This document shows, in pieces, positions 37,540 to 50,104 of a DNA stretch of 64,000 nucleotides. This DNA comes from Aldrovandia affinis. Its lineage: Eukaryota; Chordata; Actinopteri; Notacanthiformes; Halosauridae. A model generated the notes under the pieces. That model worked only from the letters and a program-made list of their open reading frames with translations. It made no database searches and was not told the DNA's origin. The stretch covers positions 7,834,154 through 7,898,153 of the forward strand of contig JAINUG010000015.1 in NCBI GenBank assembly GCA_029706075.1, in the 5' to 3' direction. Position 1 is the stretch's first letter. Every line of letters begins with the position of its first letter. Both the position numbers and the translations under genes were made by a program.

Positions 37540-40500
37540 TAATTTTATTAAAATGAAGTATTATATTAAAATGACTGAAAAAAACAGAAAACTCTCTCCA
37601 TATGGCCATTTCTAAGCTTTTAAAAGAAACTGAAATGGAAAAATTAAACTTTCCTTTTCTTGTGCTTTTCCAGTATTCTAATGATGCTTTATTCAGGTAC
37701 AAACAAAATACTGCAAAACTGGGATTGTAAACTTTAAAGTTAAAGCTATGATGACGATTACGGTTTCTGTGGCAGCGGGCGTTTCTTAATACGGACGTTT
37801 CCATGTACCAAGTTGTGAGGCCGTTCTATTTAAAAGTATTGCTCCTCCACTTAAAATTAGTGTTAATTCAACTGTCACTCAATTCTGCCTCCCAGGAGTG
37901 AAGGCAGCAGACAAAAATGATTTGCTATGAAGCGAACAGTAGAATAGCTACCAGATTAGATTCAATAAAGTAAAAATGAATCAACTGTTACTGTGAGATC
38001 CTAATTTTGGCAAGCTCAATATTCATGCAGAGCAATCAGAAAACAGTCACATATCAGTTTAAAGGTAAGGCATGTGCCTTCCCTGTTTCTTACTCACAGG
38101 TCACCAACCCCATTGAGCAGTGGCCTCCCCCATATCATGCACTGTAAAAGCAATATATCCCATGTATCAGGCTTCTCTCCTGTAGTTAGAGGTTTTTTTT
38201 TTTTTAAAGGAAAAAAGGATTCATTGTACCAGAAGCTATACTTTTAAAAAATTATGAAAGAAGCAGATGAAATGTATTGCCACAGATATCCCATGGGAAA
38301 GACATTGACAAAGCAAAAAAAAGAGACAAGCAATAGAATAACAATGTTGGCTTTGTTTTAATACATGGAACTTCTTGCTTTGTCACCACTTGGAATATAT
38401 GAGTTGTTTTTTACCCCCTCCGCCACAGCATCAAATGATCAGGGAGGGAGGAAGCCAAACCCAGTCATATTTCATGTGGCTTGCCTACAGGGAGAAACAT
38501 TACTTAGCATCCTGGCACCCCGGACTCATCCATCCTCTACTGGGACATCACCTGTCAGACTAGTAGGGAGGGGAATCGGGGGGGTAGCTGCTGCTCCCGG
38601 CATAATGAAAGAACAACACACAGTCATGGTAGGAAAACAGCGCTGGAAAATGCAGACAACACGCCGTCCCCGAAATCCTACCGCAGAGCGTGAGGCATCT
38701 TGCTGCGAGGTGTCTGAGAATAAACTTGTCTCCCATCAGGAAGTCTGCTGCGCTGCCAATGTTTGTCACTCTCTGGGAACCACATGGCAGGGAATCTTTC
38801 AAATCTGTCCATTTATCAAAACCCTTGGCCCAATCGAACGAGTCATGACTAAACTGATCGCTGTTGATACAAAGAATAAAAATAGCTACAACGTCTCATC
38901 AGAAATCAATTTAATGATTGTGGTGTTGGCACTCTCTTGAGCAATTCATTTCATGACATGCAGGACATTTTAAGTTAATGTTTGTAATAATTGCAGTTAA
39001 TAGCTGTTACAAAGAGACATGCTTTTTTACCTTTTTAAAACACATTTTAATTATATAGTAATAAAAAATATCCTTCTAACAGTTTACACGATGCCCTCAG
39101 TGCTGAATATACTTGAGGCTCATAAATATGTATTTCACCTTTTCTGACTACATCAAAGCATTAAAATATCTTGCTCTAAACATACCAGTAAAGCAAGATG
39201 GCAGTGATTCAGGAATTGCCCGTTCCAAAATGTCAACGCGTTCCTTGACTGGAATGTTTACTGAATGAATGGTAGGATGAAACCGGAGTGAACTGTGACT
39301 AAAATACCCCCTCTTGTGGCGTGCCACAAAAACAATGAATGCGTTTGAAAATATCTCAAACTGAAAACAACCACTGTCAGTCACTACAAATAATGTGCAG
39401 ATAAAAACGGACCAAGAAGCTCAGTAACATAGTTATCTCCCATGCTTTATTAAAGAACAGCGACAGGTCTTCGGTATTAATACAGGTTAAAAAGTGCCTA
39501 AGTATTTATCAAATTACATAAGACATATAAAAATATCACTCTGAATGCATAGGTTAAGTCAAGCTGTACTCCATAAAGAATGTTAACAATTAGTACACTG
39601 TTAGTTCCTCTGAACCAGTCAGATCACTTGTGTAAAAAGTGTAACTCGGACTGGAGACACGAGTGTGTCTTTACAGAAGAGCGCAGCACTCACAAGTTTA
39701 GACTTCTCTCCAACCACTCAGGTGGGGCCACATCAGACATGAACCCCAAACTTGCAGTGATCGTTTTAAGCAAAATACTCCAAACATTTCACTCATAGAG
39801 CTAGCATTGTCTTACTTGGTTTGCTTCAATTCTGTCATATACCCCACGTGTAATAAAGCAAGGAAGACAGCAAATAAAAACATAATTTATCCATTACTCG
39901 CACAGTCACTACTTCCACAAGGTCAATTTGCCTCCTGTGCTGCATTCATTTCAGAATTGTCAGCTGCACATGTGTAACCATTGCTTGCTCTATGTTTACC
40001 GCAAGTCTAGAATGATTGTTAATTAATGTATATAAACTTAAGTTCTGCATTAAATGGGTTACATTACACCTAGATTTACCAGGATTCAACTGTTATGGGT
40101 AAAGAGAAATTTCATAGGGCAGCTGAATTATTTTTTTAATCAAATTTATAGCTATGATGACCATATATCATTTTGGCTAAAAACTTGATGTTCAAGAAAA
40201 TTCCTTTGCAAGCAAAGAAGTGGGCCCATACAAATGGGGGTTTGACACCAGAAATTTAGCCACCAGCAACTGCAACCAAGAATTTTAAAATACAGGATGG
40301 AAATCACGTATGTTAGAAGTGAGTGTTAATTTTATACAAGCAAAAAAATGAACACTCCACAGTCTAAAACATATTCGAAATAAAATCTTGACGAACCTAA
40401 TTAGCCTCCAGCCCCACATTTCAGTTTATCAACTTGTTATGTATGCCTTTCAACATTGTTAATCTGTGTCATTAGAGTATATATCGTAGCAATTTAGCCA

Positions 40501-41157
40501 ACAAGAATGTTAAGTAACATTAGCCACATAAATAAGTCAAAAAAGTCCAGATGTTCAAAAATAGAAATATGCTTATTAAACCTGAGAGCCAAAGGGGCAT
40601 CATGAAAATGTTTCTTCCTCTATAATTAATAGATAATGCAATATCGCATGTGCTTCAAACCAATACCTTTATACCCAATGTAAATCATAAATTATTTTCA
40701 TGGAAGTCCCATAAACATGGAAAAAGGTTAAACAAACAATGTCTGCTGGATTATATTCTCTATTGCAAAAGGGATCTTGCATTGAGACTGACTATTCTGA
40801 GGCTACAAGACAGATATATTTACATAGTTTGCCTGTGTTCACTGTATTTATTTGCCCAAAATCAAAATCCTTTCACCTTTCAGCTTAAAAAAGAACATTA
40901 TTACTCATACTAGGAAATCAATTACCAGAATTTTATGTCTACCAATGAATTTTATGTCAATGGCACAGGTTTTGTGAATTTGAAATTAAACCAATTTCTG
41001 TCTAGCTGCAACCGTAAGTGAATTATGTATGTATTTGAATGGACATATTCCCTTACATACACTATACCCATTCATTCACATATGCTAGCACTTTCCCTCA
41101 GTGTATGCAAATCGACTTCTGGGAGGGGGAAATTTCCATTTCAAATTGAGTACAAAA

Positions 41158-41218
<61 letters not shown>

Positions 41219-41953
41219 CCTTATAGCATTGAAATATGGATTTAAATTGACAAAGATTTTCTGGATTACAGTGCACGGATGCAAAACTGGTCATTCAAAA
41301 TGTGACCAAAATATGTCTACTTTCAAATGCATGTTTTACAATGTTTGGTTGTTGGCCACAAAAATCTGGCCCTGATGTAATGAAATATCCAAAACAAAAA
41401 AGTTCCATCTGTTATATTTTAGAGAACGTCAGCCTTCAAATCCCCATCGATTTGCACTGAGAAAGCCATCGCTCTACTTTTGCATTACAAAAGCAGTGAA
41501 TCAGGGACATTAAAATTCAATCCCTCTCCCAGAGAGGTGGGTTTGAAAACGAATTCTGTTGAAAGCAAACTGTACTGTAGTCCGCACTCCTCAGGTAGAA
41601 CCTTTGCTAATATACTTTTTAATTGTCATTTGGCAAGCTGCGAGGATATTTCTAGATGCACATTAACAAACAAGCTTACAATTGTTGACATTTAGCATTA
41701 GGTATGCAGGGATATAACGTGACTTGATAGTCCTAATATGGCTCTGGGTCACACACACATACGATAAAGAGCATGCACAAAACATAATTTGGTTGCAACT
41801 CCTGTTTTTGTGTTTTGGCTGTCCCATTTTGAGAGACACGGTCATAAGAATGATTTGATTCTGAGGGGTGTATTTGCATGTTGGGAACTGCAGCATTTAA
41901 TCACATTTTTTACATCTTGTATCACACCCAGGTGGTACCTTGGTGTGATGAAA
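37540..41953. other. Intergenic, no supported gene
   Basis: Holds a 191-codon ORF at 38365-38940 of unlikely composition and the (TA)24 repeat. Otherwise AT-rich unique sequence. Confidence 0.5.
41161..41208 (+). repeat. (TA)24 microsatellite
   Basis: 48 uninterrupted bases of TA. Apparent open frames here are only repeats of Tyr-Ile codons. Confidence 0.98.
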
Positions 41954-41955
41954 TA

Positions 41956-43532
41956 CAAACCCCAATTCCAAAGAAGTTGGGACATTGTATAAAACGTAAA
42001 TAAAACAGAATGTGATAATTTGCTAATCCTTTTTTGACATTTTCAATTGAATACAGCACAAAGACAATATATTTAATGTTTTACCTTATCAACTTAATAG
42101 ATTTTTGTAAATATATGCTTATTCTGAATTTGATGCCAACAACACATTTCAAAACAATTGGGACAGAGGCAACAAAAGTAGGAATGGTCAAAAAACATCT
42201 GCTTGGAACATTCCACAGGCAAACAGGTTAATTGGAAACAGGTGAGTGTCATGATTGGGTATAAAAGGAGCATCCCCGAAAGGCTCAGTCGTTCACAAGC
42301 AAGGATGGGGCGAGGTTCACCACTTTGTGAACAACTGCGTGGGCAAATAGTCCAACAGTTGAAGAACAATGTTTCTCAACATACAATTGCAAGGAATTTA
42401 GGGATTTCACCATCTACAGTCCATAATATCATCAAAAGATTCAGAGAATCCGGAGAAATCTCTGCACGTAAGCAGCAAGGCCGAAAACCAACATTGAATG
42501 CCTGTGACCTTCGATGCCTCAGGTGGCACTGCATTAAAAACCGATATCATTCTGTAAAGGATATTACCACGTGGGCTCGGGAACACTTCGGAAAACCATT
42601 GTCAGTAAACACAGTTTGTCGCTACATCTACAAATGCAAGTTAAAACTCTACCATGCAAAGCGAAAGCCATATATCAACAACACCCAGAAACGCTGCCGG
42701 CTTCTCTGGGCCTGAGCTCATCTGAGATGGACTGACGCAAAGTGTGCTGTGGTCTGATGAGTCCACATTTCAAATTGTTTTTGGACGTCGTGTCCTCCGG
42801 GCTAAAGAGGAAAAGGACCATCCAGATTGTTATCAGCACAAAGTTCAAAAGCCAGCATCTGTGATGATATGGGGGTGTGTTAGTGCCCATGGCATGGGTA
42901 ACTTGCACATCTGTGAAGGCACCATTAACGCTGAAAGGTACATACAGGTTTTGGAGCAACATATGCTGCCATCCAATCAACGTCTTTTTCAGGGACGTCC
43001 CTGCTTATTTCAGCAAGACAATGCCAAGCCACATTCTGCACGTGTTACAACAGTGTGGCTTCGTAGTAAACGTGTGCGGGTACTAGACTGGCCTGCCTGC
43101 AGTCCAGACCTGTCTCCCATTGAAAATGTGTGGCGCATTATGAAGCGCAATATACGACAATGGAGACCCCCGGCTGTTGAGCAACTGAAGTCGTACATCG
43201 AGCAAGAATGGGAAAAGATTCTGCCTACAAAACTTCAACAATTAGTGTCCTCAGTTCCCAAACGCTTACAGAGTGTTGTTAAAAGGAAAGGTGATGTAAC
43301 ACAGTGGTAAACATGCCCCTGTCCCAGTTTTTTTGGAACGTGTTGCAGGCATCAAATTCAAAATGAGTGAATATTTGCAAAAAAACAATAAAGTTTATCA
43401 GTTTGAACATTAAATATCTTGTCTTTGTAGTGTATTCAATTGAATATAGGTCGAAAAGGATTTGCAAATCATTGTATTGTGTTTTTATTTATGTTTCATA
43501 CAGTGTCCCAACTTCTTTGGAATTGGGGTTTG
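41956..43532 (+). mobile_element. Nearly complete Tc1-family transposon (IR/DR type), 1,577 bp
   Basis: Ends are CAAACCCCAATTCC and its complement, flanked by TA target duplications (41954-41955, 43533-43534). Terminal inverted repeats are long (~216 bp; 41956-42171 and 43316-43532). Each carries a second inner copy of the AAGTTGGGAC-like motif (42143-42166, 43320-43343), the IR/DR layout known from Sleeping Beauty-type elements. Inside is a broken transposase gene. Confidence 0.93.
42305..43310 (+). pseudogene. Tc1 transposase, inactivated by a stop and a frameshift
   Basis: The likely start is the ATG at 42305 (MGRGSPLCEQ). Residues ~25-50 form the helix-turn-helix (HTIARNLGISPSTVHNIIKRF region). 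The first frame stops at 42713-42715 (TGA right after RLLWA, consistent with CpG decay of an Arg codon). A deletion of several bases about 40 bp later shifts the frame. The second open part (42744-43310) has the catalytic domain: SDES (first Asp), QQDNAKPH (second Asp) and IENVW (Glu), with exactly 34 residues between the last two, the DD34E signature of Tc1. Few other lesions are visible, so the copy is fairly young but not autonomous. Confidence 0.9.
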
Positions 43533-43554
43533 TAAATAGGTTAGAATTCCAAAG

Positions 43555-43630
43555 GCATAGGGGCCCCCGGGTTGCACAACCGGTAAAAGCACTGTACTCT
43601 AGTCCCAAGTGCACTGTACTCTAGTATCAC
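43555..43630 (+). repeat. SINE head-like fragment with small tandem repeat
   Basis: GGGGCCCCCGGGTTGCACAA followed by GGTAAAAGCACTG resembles the head of the 9.4-kb SINE. GCACTGTACTCTAGT occurs twice 23 bp apart. Too short to classify firmly. Confidence 0.4.
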
Positions 43631-43985
43631 CAAATGTATGGTACAAACTGAATTCATAAATTCTTGTTTTAGTCATCTCGTTTCTATAGCGGAGGGAAGT
43701 AAGTGGGAAAACCTTTCAAACTCATTTTAATTTTTACTCTATTTGACACTTTACCCAGTTGCACAGCAGGCCAGACTCTTAAACCCTCTCCACATCCAGC
43801 CAAATATAGGCACCGAGACACCATTGCTGTTTCTTTCCCTAAAAGATGGGCCAGAACAGTGGGCCAATGCTGACATGGCCTGTCCTTTACTGAATCTGCT
43901 CTGTGTGAAGAAAACAAAAACACCCTGGAAGGCAGTGAAGCAGCTTTCTTGCTCTCATCTTCATAATCCAGTGTTAAATAACAAC

Positions 43986-44005
43986 AAAAAAAAAAAAAAA
44001 AAAAA
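43986..44005 (+). repeat. A20 homopolymer
   Basis: Twenty A residues. A second run of 19 A lies at 44108-44126, next to a candidate ankrd40 poly(A) hexamer on the minus strand (ATTAAA, 44101-44106). Confidence 0.95.
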
Positions 44006-44526
44006 GATTTATGTGAAATGTTAAGATAAGTATGGAAGACAATGTGGTGATTGTGCTTTTCACATAAAGCTGGGATCAATCGGTACAATTTAAAATTCAG
44101 TTTAATGAAAAAAAAAAAAAAAAAAAGGACTATTTATAATACAAGGCTCAGTCTGCTTATGATTCTATTTCAGTGGCTATATATAACCCAGAAAATGTGA
44201 TATCTGAAATAGTTAATGTGCTTACATTATCTTTTGGATAGTGAATTGAAAACACTGCCTATACCTTTTGTGCCATGGCGTTTACTTCACACAGAAGCTC
44301 AAATAATCCTCATGTTGCACCCTCCAGATCTCTGATTGGCTCAGCATTTAAAGGGTCATTGCACAACAAAATTCCAAATGTAGAATCTCAGAAAACTTCA
44401 CACTACGCCCATCCACAACCAACAGGTATTGCACACCTGGCAGATGTTAAGAGCCAACCGTCTCGTTGTCTATAATGGGCTAGATGTGTCAGGTCTCCAC
44501 GCAGTGCGAATGGCCTTCACCTCTGC

Positions 44527-47500
44527 CTAATAGGTGAGTTTGGAGGCTTTCATGTTGTAGCATGGTCTGTCTGTCAGGCTGCCCAGACCTCCAGCAGACA
44601 ACAGGCTCTCTTCCTTCTCCAGCACCACCTCCAGCTCTTGAAAGTCCTGTAGCCTGGCCACATCTTTGTCCTAAGGATAAAAAAAAAATCTAAAAGTCAA
44701 TAAATACCAACTAGTACACCATGTACACCCCATATACCTTTAAGGCTTTTGGAATCACTCAGATGTTGATTCCATTCCCTTTTTGTAATCAACATAAAAG
44801 AGAAATGAGTTTTCAAATTTTTTTCTAAAAACAAGACCCCACTGTACTGCTGACCGATCTCTCCTGGAACATGCACTGCATTCTGGTATGGTGAACATAA
44901 CCAGTTAGAGCATGATATCCCGATAAGGCCAATTGAATATGCTGCAGAGGCCGATGAGTGAGGGGGGATACATTCATGACTGATTTATCATTTTAATAAA
45001 TCATGCATTTTACAAACAAATTCAAAGGGTGGTAGTGTAATCTAAAATATTGAGTGATGCCAGTAAATACATTTATACTACAGCTTGTATTCTGCCGTGT
45101 AGGAGCCACACAGGGGCCATACCGTGCTACTATTTTTAAATAAAGCAAAAAAAAGAAAAGAAAAGGGTCCACATTATAGATACACTTGATTCTTTCCCTC
45201 CTGCCACAACTGGAACAGAGAGTGTGCGCACACACACACACACACGCACACACGCACGCACGCACGCACGCACACACACGTCAGTAGAAATACCAATTAA
45301 CTTAGATGCAGAGGTCTGTGGGAGGAAACAGAGACAGGGTCCATGCAGGCATAAAGAGCATAAAAAGTCCAGACAGGACAAGATTCAAACCACTGATTAA
45401 AAACCACTACACCCCCCTGAACTAGATATTAAGCCAATAAAAAAAAATCGAACTCCATACGCCATTTTTAGATGATATTTGGAGCTACAATATGTGACAT
45501 GGTCTTTGGTGAGACTTGAACTGTAAAGAAGAGAATAAATTGCTGATAGGTATTTCACCAAATAAATAACATTATTAAAAAAGGAGCCTTTTCTGAGGAA
45601 CTAAAAATGTGAGGAAGGAAGCTTTAACATAAAGCCCAGCTGGCCCTGTGGAAACAAAGAAAGCATGGGCGGAGATCCTTGCCTTCCTCAGCATGGTGTT
45701 GGGCAGCTTGCGGATCTTCTCCACATGGTCTGAGCTGATGCCCAGCTCTCGACAGCACACCCTGAGAAGCGAACGGTAGGTCAGCTCCTGCCGGTCAAGC
45801 TCCACCTCGATGAAGTCATTTTCTCTGGCATTAGGTTTCTGGATGCGCACCTTCAGAACCAGCTCTGAAACCGAAGGGATAAGCCACACATTTTAATGGG
45901 AAGACCGTTGCAACTTTACCTGTGCATGGTTCAAATAACACAATTTATAGTCTTGAATTGGTTAATTTAAGAAGTATCACTAAGAGCACAACTGTTTGCA
46001 TTCTTAGATGCAACTTTTTCATTCACTCCTAAAATCTCTCCTCAAAAGATACAATGGATTTTTTCAAATCCAGAAATCATGTGGAAAGTCTGATGTAAAG
46101 GCAAAGGGGCTCACTAATCTGAGCTTAAATATATGCAGTAGAGATAATATCCAGGTAAACTGAGCATAAATCATGCAGTTCAAATCACACTTAAGATGGT
46201 CAGTTGCCATATTTTTCCAGATCATATAATTATCACCAAATTATGTTTTTACATGTTAAAGGAATTTCGGGAGCCAACAAAAATATTAAAAAGGACCCTC
46301 CATCTTGCTCACAAAGTCAGGTAATGACTTACTGAATCAGATCAGGCAAGGGTGTGACCCATTTTACATCCCAAAGTGGGTTACAAATCAAGCTGAGACA
46401 AATAGGAAAATTTACTTCTGCCAAAATGTGCCAATGTGTCAAAGTTGACAGAAAGATCTGGGGCAAATACAGTGAGAAGGCAAATTGTGATGCATAACTT
46501 TGATGCAAGTGTAAGCATTTTTAACCTTTTTTCTTTTTTGTATAACGCTCAAATAAATGAGTAATTTAATTGTCAACTCTGTTTAAAGCATTCCCTCTTC
46601 CACCTTTTTTTGTGTGCCTTCATCACTGTAGTTTCACTCACCATTACACAACATTTAATTTGAATGGCTGAACGTGTGAGCACAGACAACATTATGCCTC
46701 ACCTTGCACGTTGACTGGGAATGTGCTAGTGAAGAAGAAAGGCTGGAAGGCAGGCACAGACATGCCAGCCTGATTTGTGTTCAGCTGCTGCGGAACAGAC
46801 GGTTGTCTGCCGACGGTGGGCTTGTCCACATGGGAGCTGGAACTCCCATTGGAGGAGGGAAGAGATGAGCACACCGGCTCACTCTGAGCTACTGTTTGGG
46901 CATACTCTCTGTGATTGGAGTGGTGGATCTCTGAGAGTGTTCCATTGACAGCACCCTGAGGGTTTAGCGGTAGGCCATTCTGCTCTGGCACTGGGATATA
47001 GGCAGCCTGTCGGTGCTCCTCTGTGTCATCAAATGAGCTCGGCTCCTGCTTATTTGGTTGTGAAGGGGCTGGGGAGGTGGCTGGCTCACAGTGAGGCTCC
47101 TGGTCCACTGTGCCATTTCTGGAAATGTGGGACTGCAGGATTAAGTCTTTTGTATCCGTCTTTACATATGGGAACTGTGGGTTTGACAGATAATTTGGGA
47201 TAATTGGCAACTCTGGCTCTTTTACCTCAGGAACATCTTCTTCTTCCACTGTGAATACATAAAAAAATTATCATTTGTAGCCAAGTCGGTGATCTCTCAT
47301 CTGTCATTTAGTATTTTCATTAGGCTTATGGTTACTGACTTCGTATAGCCCTCAAAAAACAAGTGATAAAAAAGGACAAAAAGCCGAACACCTCAGTATT
47401 TGTAAAATATCTTACGATCAATGTGGCTTTCCGATACCACCCGAGCCCTTATATTTCAGTGAAGACAGGATCTCTTGTGTCTAGAACTAGTCATGGTTCT

Positions 47501-48619
47501 ACCAGTGAGTGTTGATTGTGAGGGGCTAAAGGTGTTTGGAACCCCTACTGAAAATAGTGACTCTTGTGTAAACTGATGTAAAACCTAATGTAAACCGAGT
47601 CATTTTTATTGGTTGAAAAAAATTAAAGACGGTAAGCATGCACACAATTTTACAACGAATTAAAGGATTGACAACTGCATTACAAAGAAAAAATACGGAT
47701 TGCTTCTGGAAGACTTAAATGTCCAAAAGTTGTTTGTTTTAGTAGCAGATGCAGATATAGATATAATATAGGCAAACCTCCAAGTAGTCTTCTGATATCG
47801 GGCTTAGAGGTTAGCTGGACAGCTAATTCTTCTTTTGAAGTGAGGATTTCTTTGTCAGCTCCGGAATGAAGAAGGTAGGCCACAATCTCTCCATGATTTC
47901 TCTTACATGCCCAATGCAAACATGTCCTAGTTGAGAAACAAAATTGAATAAGCCTGCTTTTCACTACACATATAACTTACACAAATTATTTATAACATAG
48001 AATCAACATAATACACATAACCATGTTTGGTATCAAAAGCAGAATGTCACTAGAATAGTTCATAATCGTGAGTAAGACCCATTACTCTTAACAATAACCA
48101 AATAGATCAAGTGGTGTTCACATTAGGAACTGAAGGGTTGATATCAACAAATGAATTGATGGTACGAGAAAAATCCAGATTAAAAGTTAGCTTAACGACT
48201 TCAATATCTGCTTAATTAATGCAAATTAAAAAGTGAAACGAAGCTCTACATTAATAGTCTTCCGTACCATTTTGTTCAGAAATCACGCAATATCTATAAT
48301 GTAGCTAGTTAATTGGATAACCACTGGGCAGCATAATATATAGCAACAAAGCAAGTATTAGCTACCCTAGCGAAGTATGTTCGCTTGCTTACGAACGATG
48401 GAATAACGTCGATTAAATTGCTACTTTAGATATTATCTGACCCATTGCTAACTCGATAGCTAACAACAAATAGCTTTACACGTACCATCCATTAATTTCG
48501 TTTTGCGAGTTGATATTAACTCCACTCTCCACTAAAATCCGTACTTCATCAATGTCTCCGATAGCAGATGCTTCTCTCAACCGCTCCTGTAATTCTTTGT
48601 CCAGAGATAATGTTGACAT
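44527..48619 (-). CDS. ankrd40: ANKRD40: ankyrin repeat domain protein 40, complete, 5 exons
   Basis: Coding exons are 48486-48619, 47778-47926, 46703-47248, 45683-45864 and 44527-44670 (stop TAG at 44527-44529). The phases join without error to give 384 aa. Exons 1-2 encode the ankyrin repeats (residues ~1-94; the second contains the TCLHWACKRNH core and GADKEIL). Exon 3 encodes a Pro/Ser-rich low-complexity linker (~95-276) ending in the conserved AFQPFFFT block. Exons 4-5 encode the conserved C-terminal domain (RENDFIEVELDRQELTY, then DKDVARLQDFQELE) and the family's ending ASKLTY. Mammalian ANKRD40 is ~368 aa, so the length fits. The start has purines around -3. Intron 4 uses a GC donor. 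The gene diverges from luc7l3. Its molecular function is poorly known, and I infer none beyond protein-protein contact through the ankyrin repeats. Confidence 0.95.
44671..45682 (-). other. GC-AG intron of ankrd40 (intron 4)
   Basis: The exon 4/intron boundary reads AAG|GCAAGG on the minus strand and the acceptor reads TTATCCTTAG|GACAAAG. No GT donor nearby keeps the conserved LRK-DKDVARLQ join. AAG|GCAAG is the usual form of the minor GC-AG class. The intron also holds a CA/CG microsatellite. Confidence 0.8.
45229..45280 (+). repeat. CA/CG compound microsatellite in ankrd40 intron 4
   Basis: (CA)n merges into (CGCA)n and back to (CA)n. Confidence 0.95.
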
Positions 48620-49951
48620 TTCTGTCAATATGTGGCTTCATAAGCAACAATGGTAATTTGTTTACAATGTTTTCTCTCTGTGACAATACGGCGAACTACA
48701 CCTTCAGCTAGCTAGAAATAGCTGCAATGTAGCTGCTAACTTGCTATGTGGACACGTTCGAAGATAGCAAGCTAGGTAGTTAGCTAGCTAGCCAGCCGAT
48801 GTCTCCATACACACATACAACACGTTTAAAGTTAGCGAGCCAACTGATTAAAAACGAATCATCTTTAAGTACCCTGAAGTTTCAAAAAATTGTAGCTAAC
48901 TAGCTAGTTGAAATTCCAACTTTTGAGATGCCGTTAATTTGAAGCTTGTTTTAATGCTATTGGGGTTTTTTTACCGACAAGCTAGTATGCTAGCCAGGGT
49001 CCTTTGCGGCGGTTCAACTAGCGCTACTCCTCCCCACTGATTTAGCTCGGTAGCACTAGCTACTACTCTATATTAGCGACTGTACTGGGTAAAGGGATTC
49101 TTCTACATAAACGGCGTTGATGCCACTTGGAGGCTCATTGCAGGTGCGCAGTATGGCCCACGGTTTTGGAAACGTCATCATGGAAGGCCTTTGTTATTAT
49201 ATCATACTCTTAATGGTAATGACAGGTATAATGTGAAGCGTAAAGGTAATTTGAATCGTAGCACAAAGTTTTAACTATTCCCATATCTTATTGAAATTGC
49301 CAGTACTCTTTACACACCTTTTCCCCAAAACCATGGTGGCATAGCTATGTTTTAGAGCCTCAAGACATGGCAACCGTAGGCGTCATTTCAGACCCCAACC
49401 CAGATCCAAAATTGACAACGTCCTTTAATGTAACAATGCCGAAAGGTTTAATTATGTTCATACCCACAACTTTCGAGTTGAAGAAGCACAAGTTACGTAA
49501 TATTTTTCTTCTCTTATAAACTGTAAGTAGTTAAATGGCTAGATAAATAGCTGATAGCTACTTGCCATGTCGACTAAATGGCTTCTTTCCCAATTATGGC
49601 TGATATTTTACAGAAATCATGTTTATACTTTTTTACTGTCTTGCTGTGGTAGTTTAGATTCTTGAATGAACGGAACAATCTATTAGCCTACATCTGTCTA
49701 GTGTGTATAAATATATTATTGTGCACTATAAATCCAATTTTTAATATGTCTTTATCAATTTGAATGTTATACCCCTGCTTAACCCCTGTCACCTGTGATG
49801 TTTCTACTGGTACTCACCTCCACTGATCTATATAGCCTAACTACAGTGCATTAGGTAAAATAATTTAAACCAGCCTGTTGTGTTCACATGCACCTATTAA
49901 ATTGAATGGAAGGGTGCTAACTGCACCAAATCAGCTGATTTTTGTGATTGT
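48620..49951. promoter_or_regulatory. 5' flank of ankrd40
   Basis: The ankrd40 promoter must lie here. The first ~150 bp upstream of the ATG carry no TATA box; GCTAGC/TAGCTA words are frequent. No ORF. The exact start site cannot be read from sequence. Confidence 0.35.
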
Positions 49952-50104
49952 GGTTCTGTGTGGCTCAGTAGGTAGAGCATGGTGCTGACAGCACTTGGGT
50001 TGTGGGTTCAGTTCCCACTGGGACCACATATATTGAAAAATGTATGCATTCAGTACTGTAAGTCGCTTTGGATAAAAGCATCAGCTAAATGGCATATATA
50101 TATA
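49952..50104 (+). mobile_element. Short tRNA-derived SINE with an L2-like tail
   Basis: The tRNA-like head is GTGGCTCAGTAGGTAGAGCA (box A), with a weaker box B GGGTTCAGTTCC. It is joined to the tail GTAAGTCGCTTTGGATAAAA (50058-50090) and a short (TA)n. The tail matches the 3' end of the L2 LINEs at 1.57 kb and 33.63 kb. Confidence 0.8.

Noticed and set aside
41025-41294. Open frames with Tyr-Ile repeats
   Set aside because: Produced by the (TA)24 microsatellite.
49960-50030. Apparent tRNA gene
   Set aside because: The cloverleaf is poor and it is joined to an L2-like tail, so it is a SINE head.
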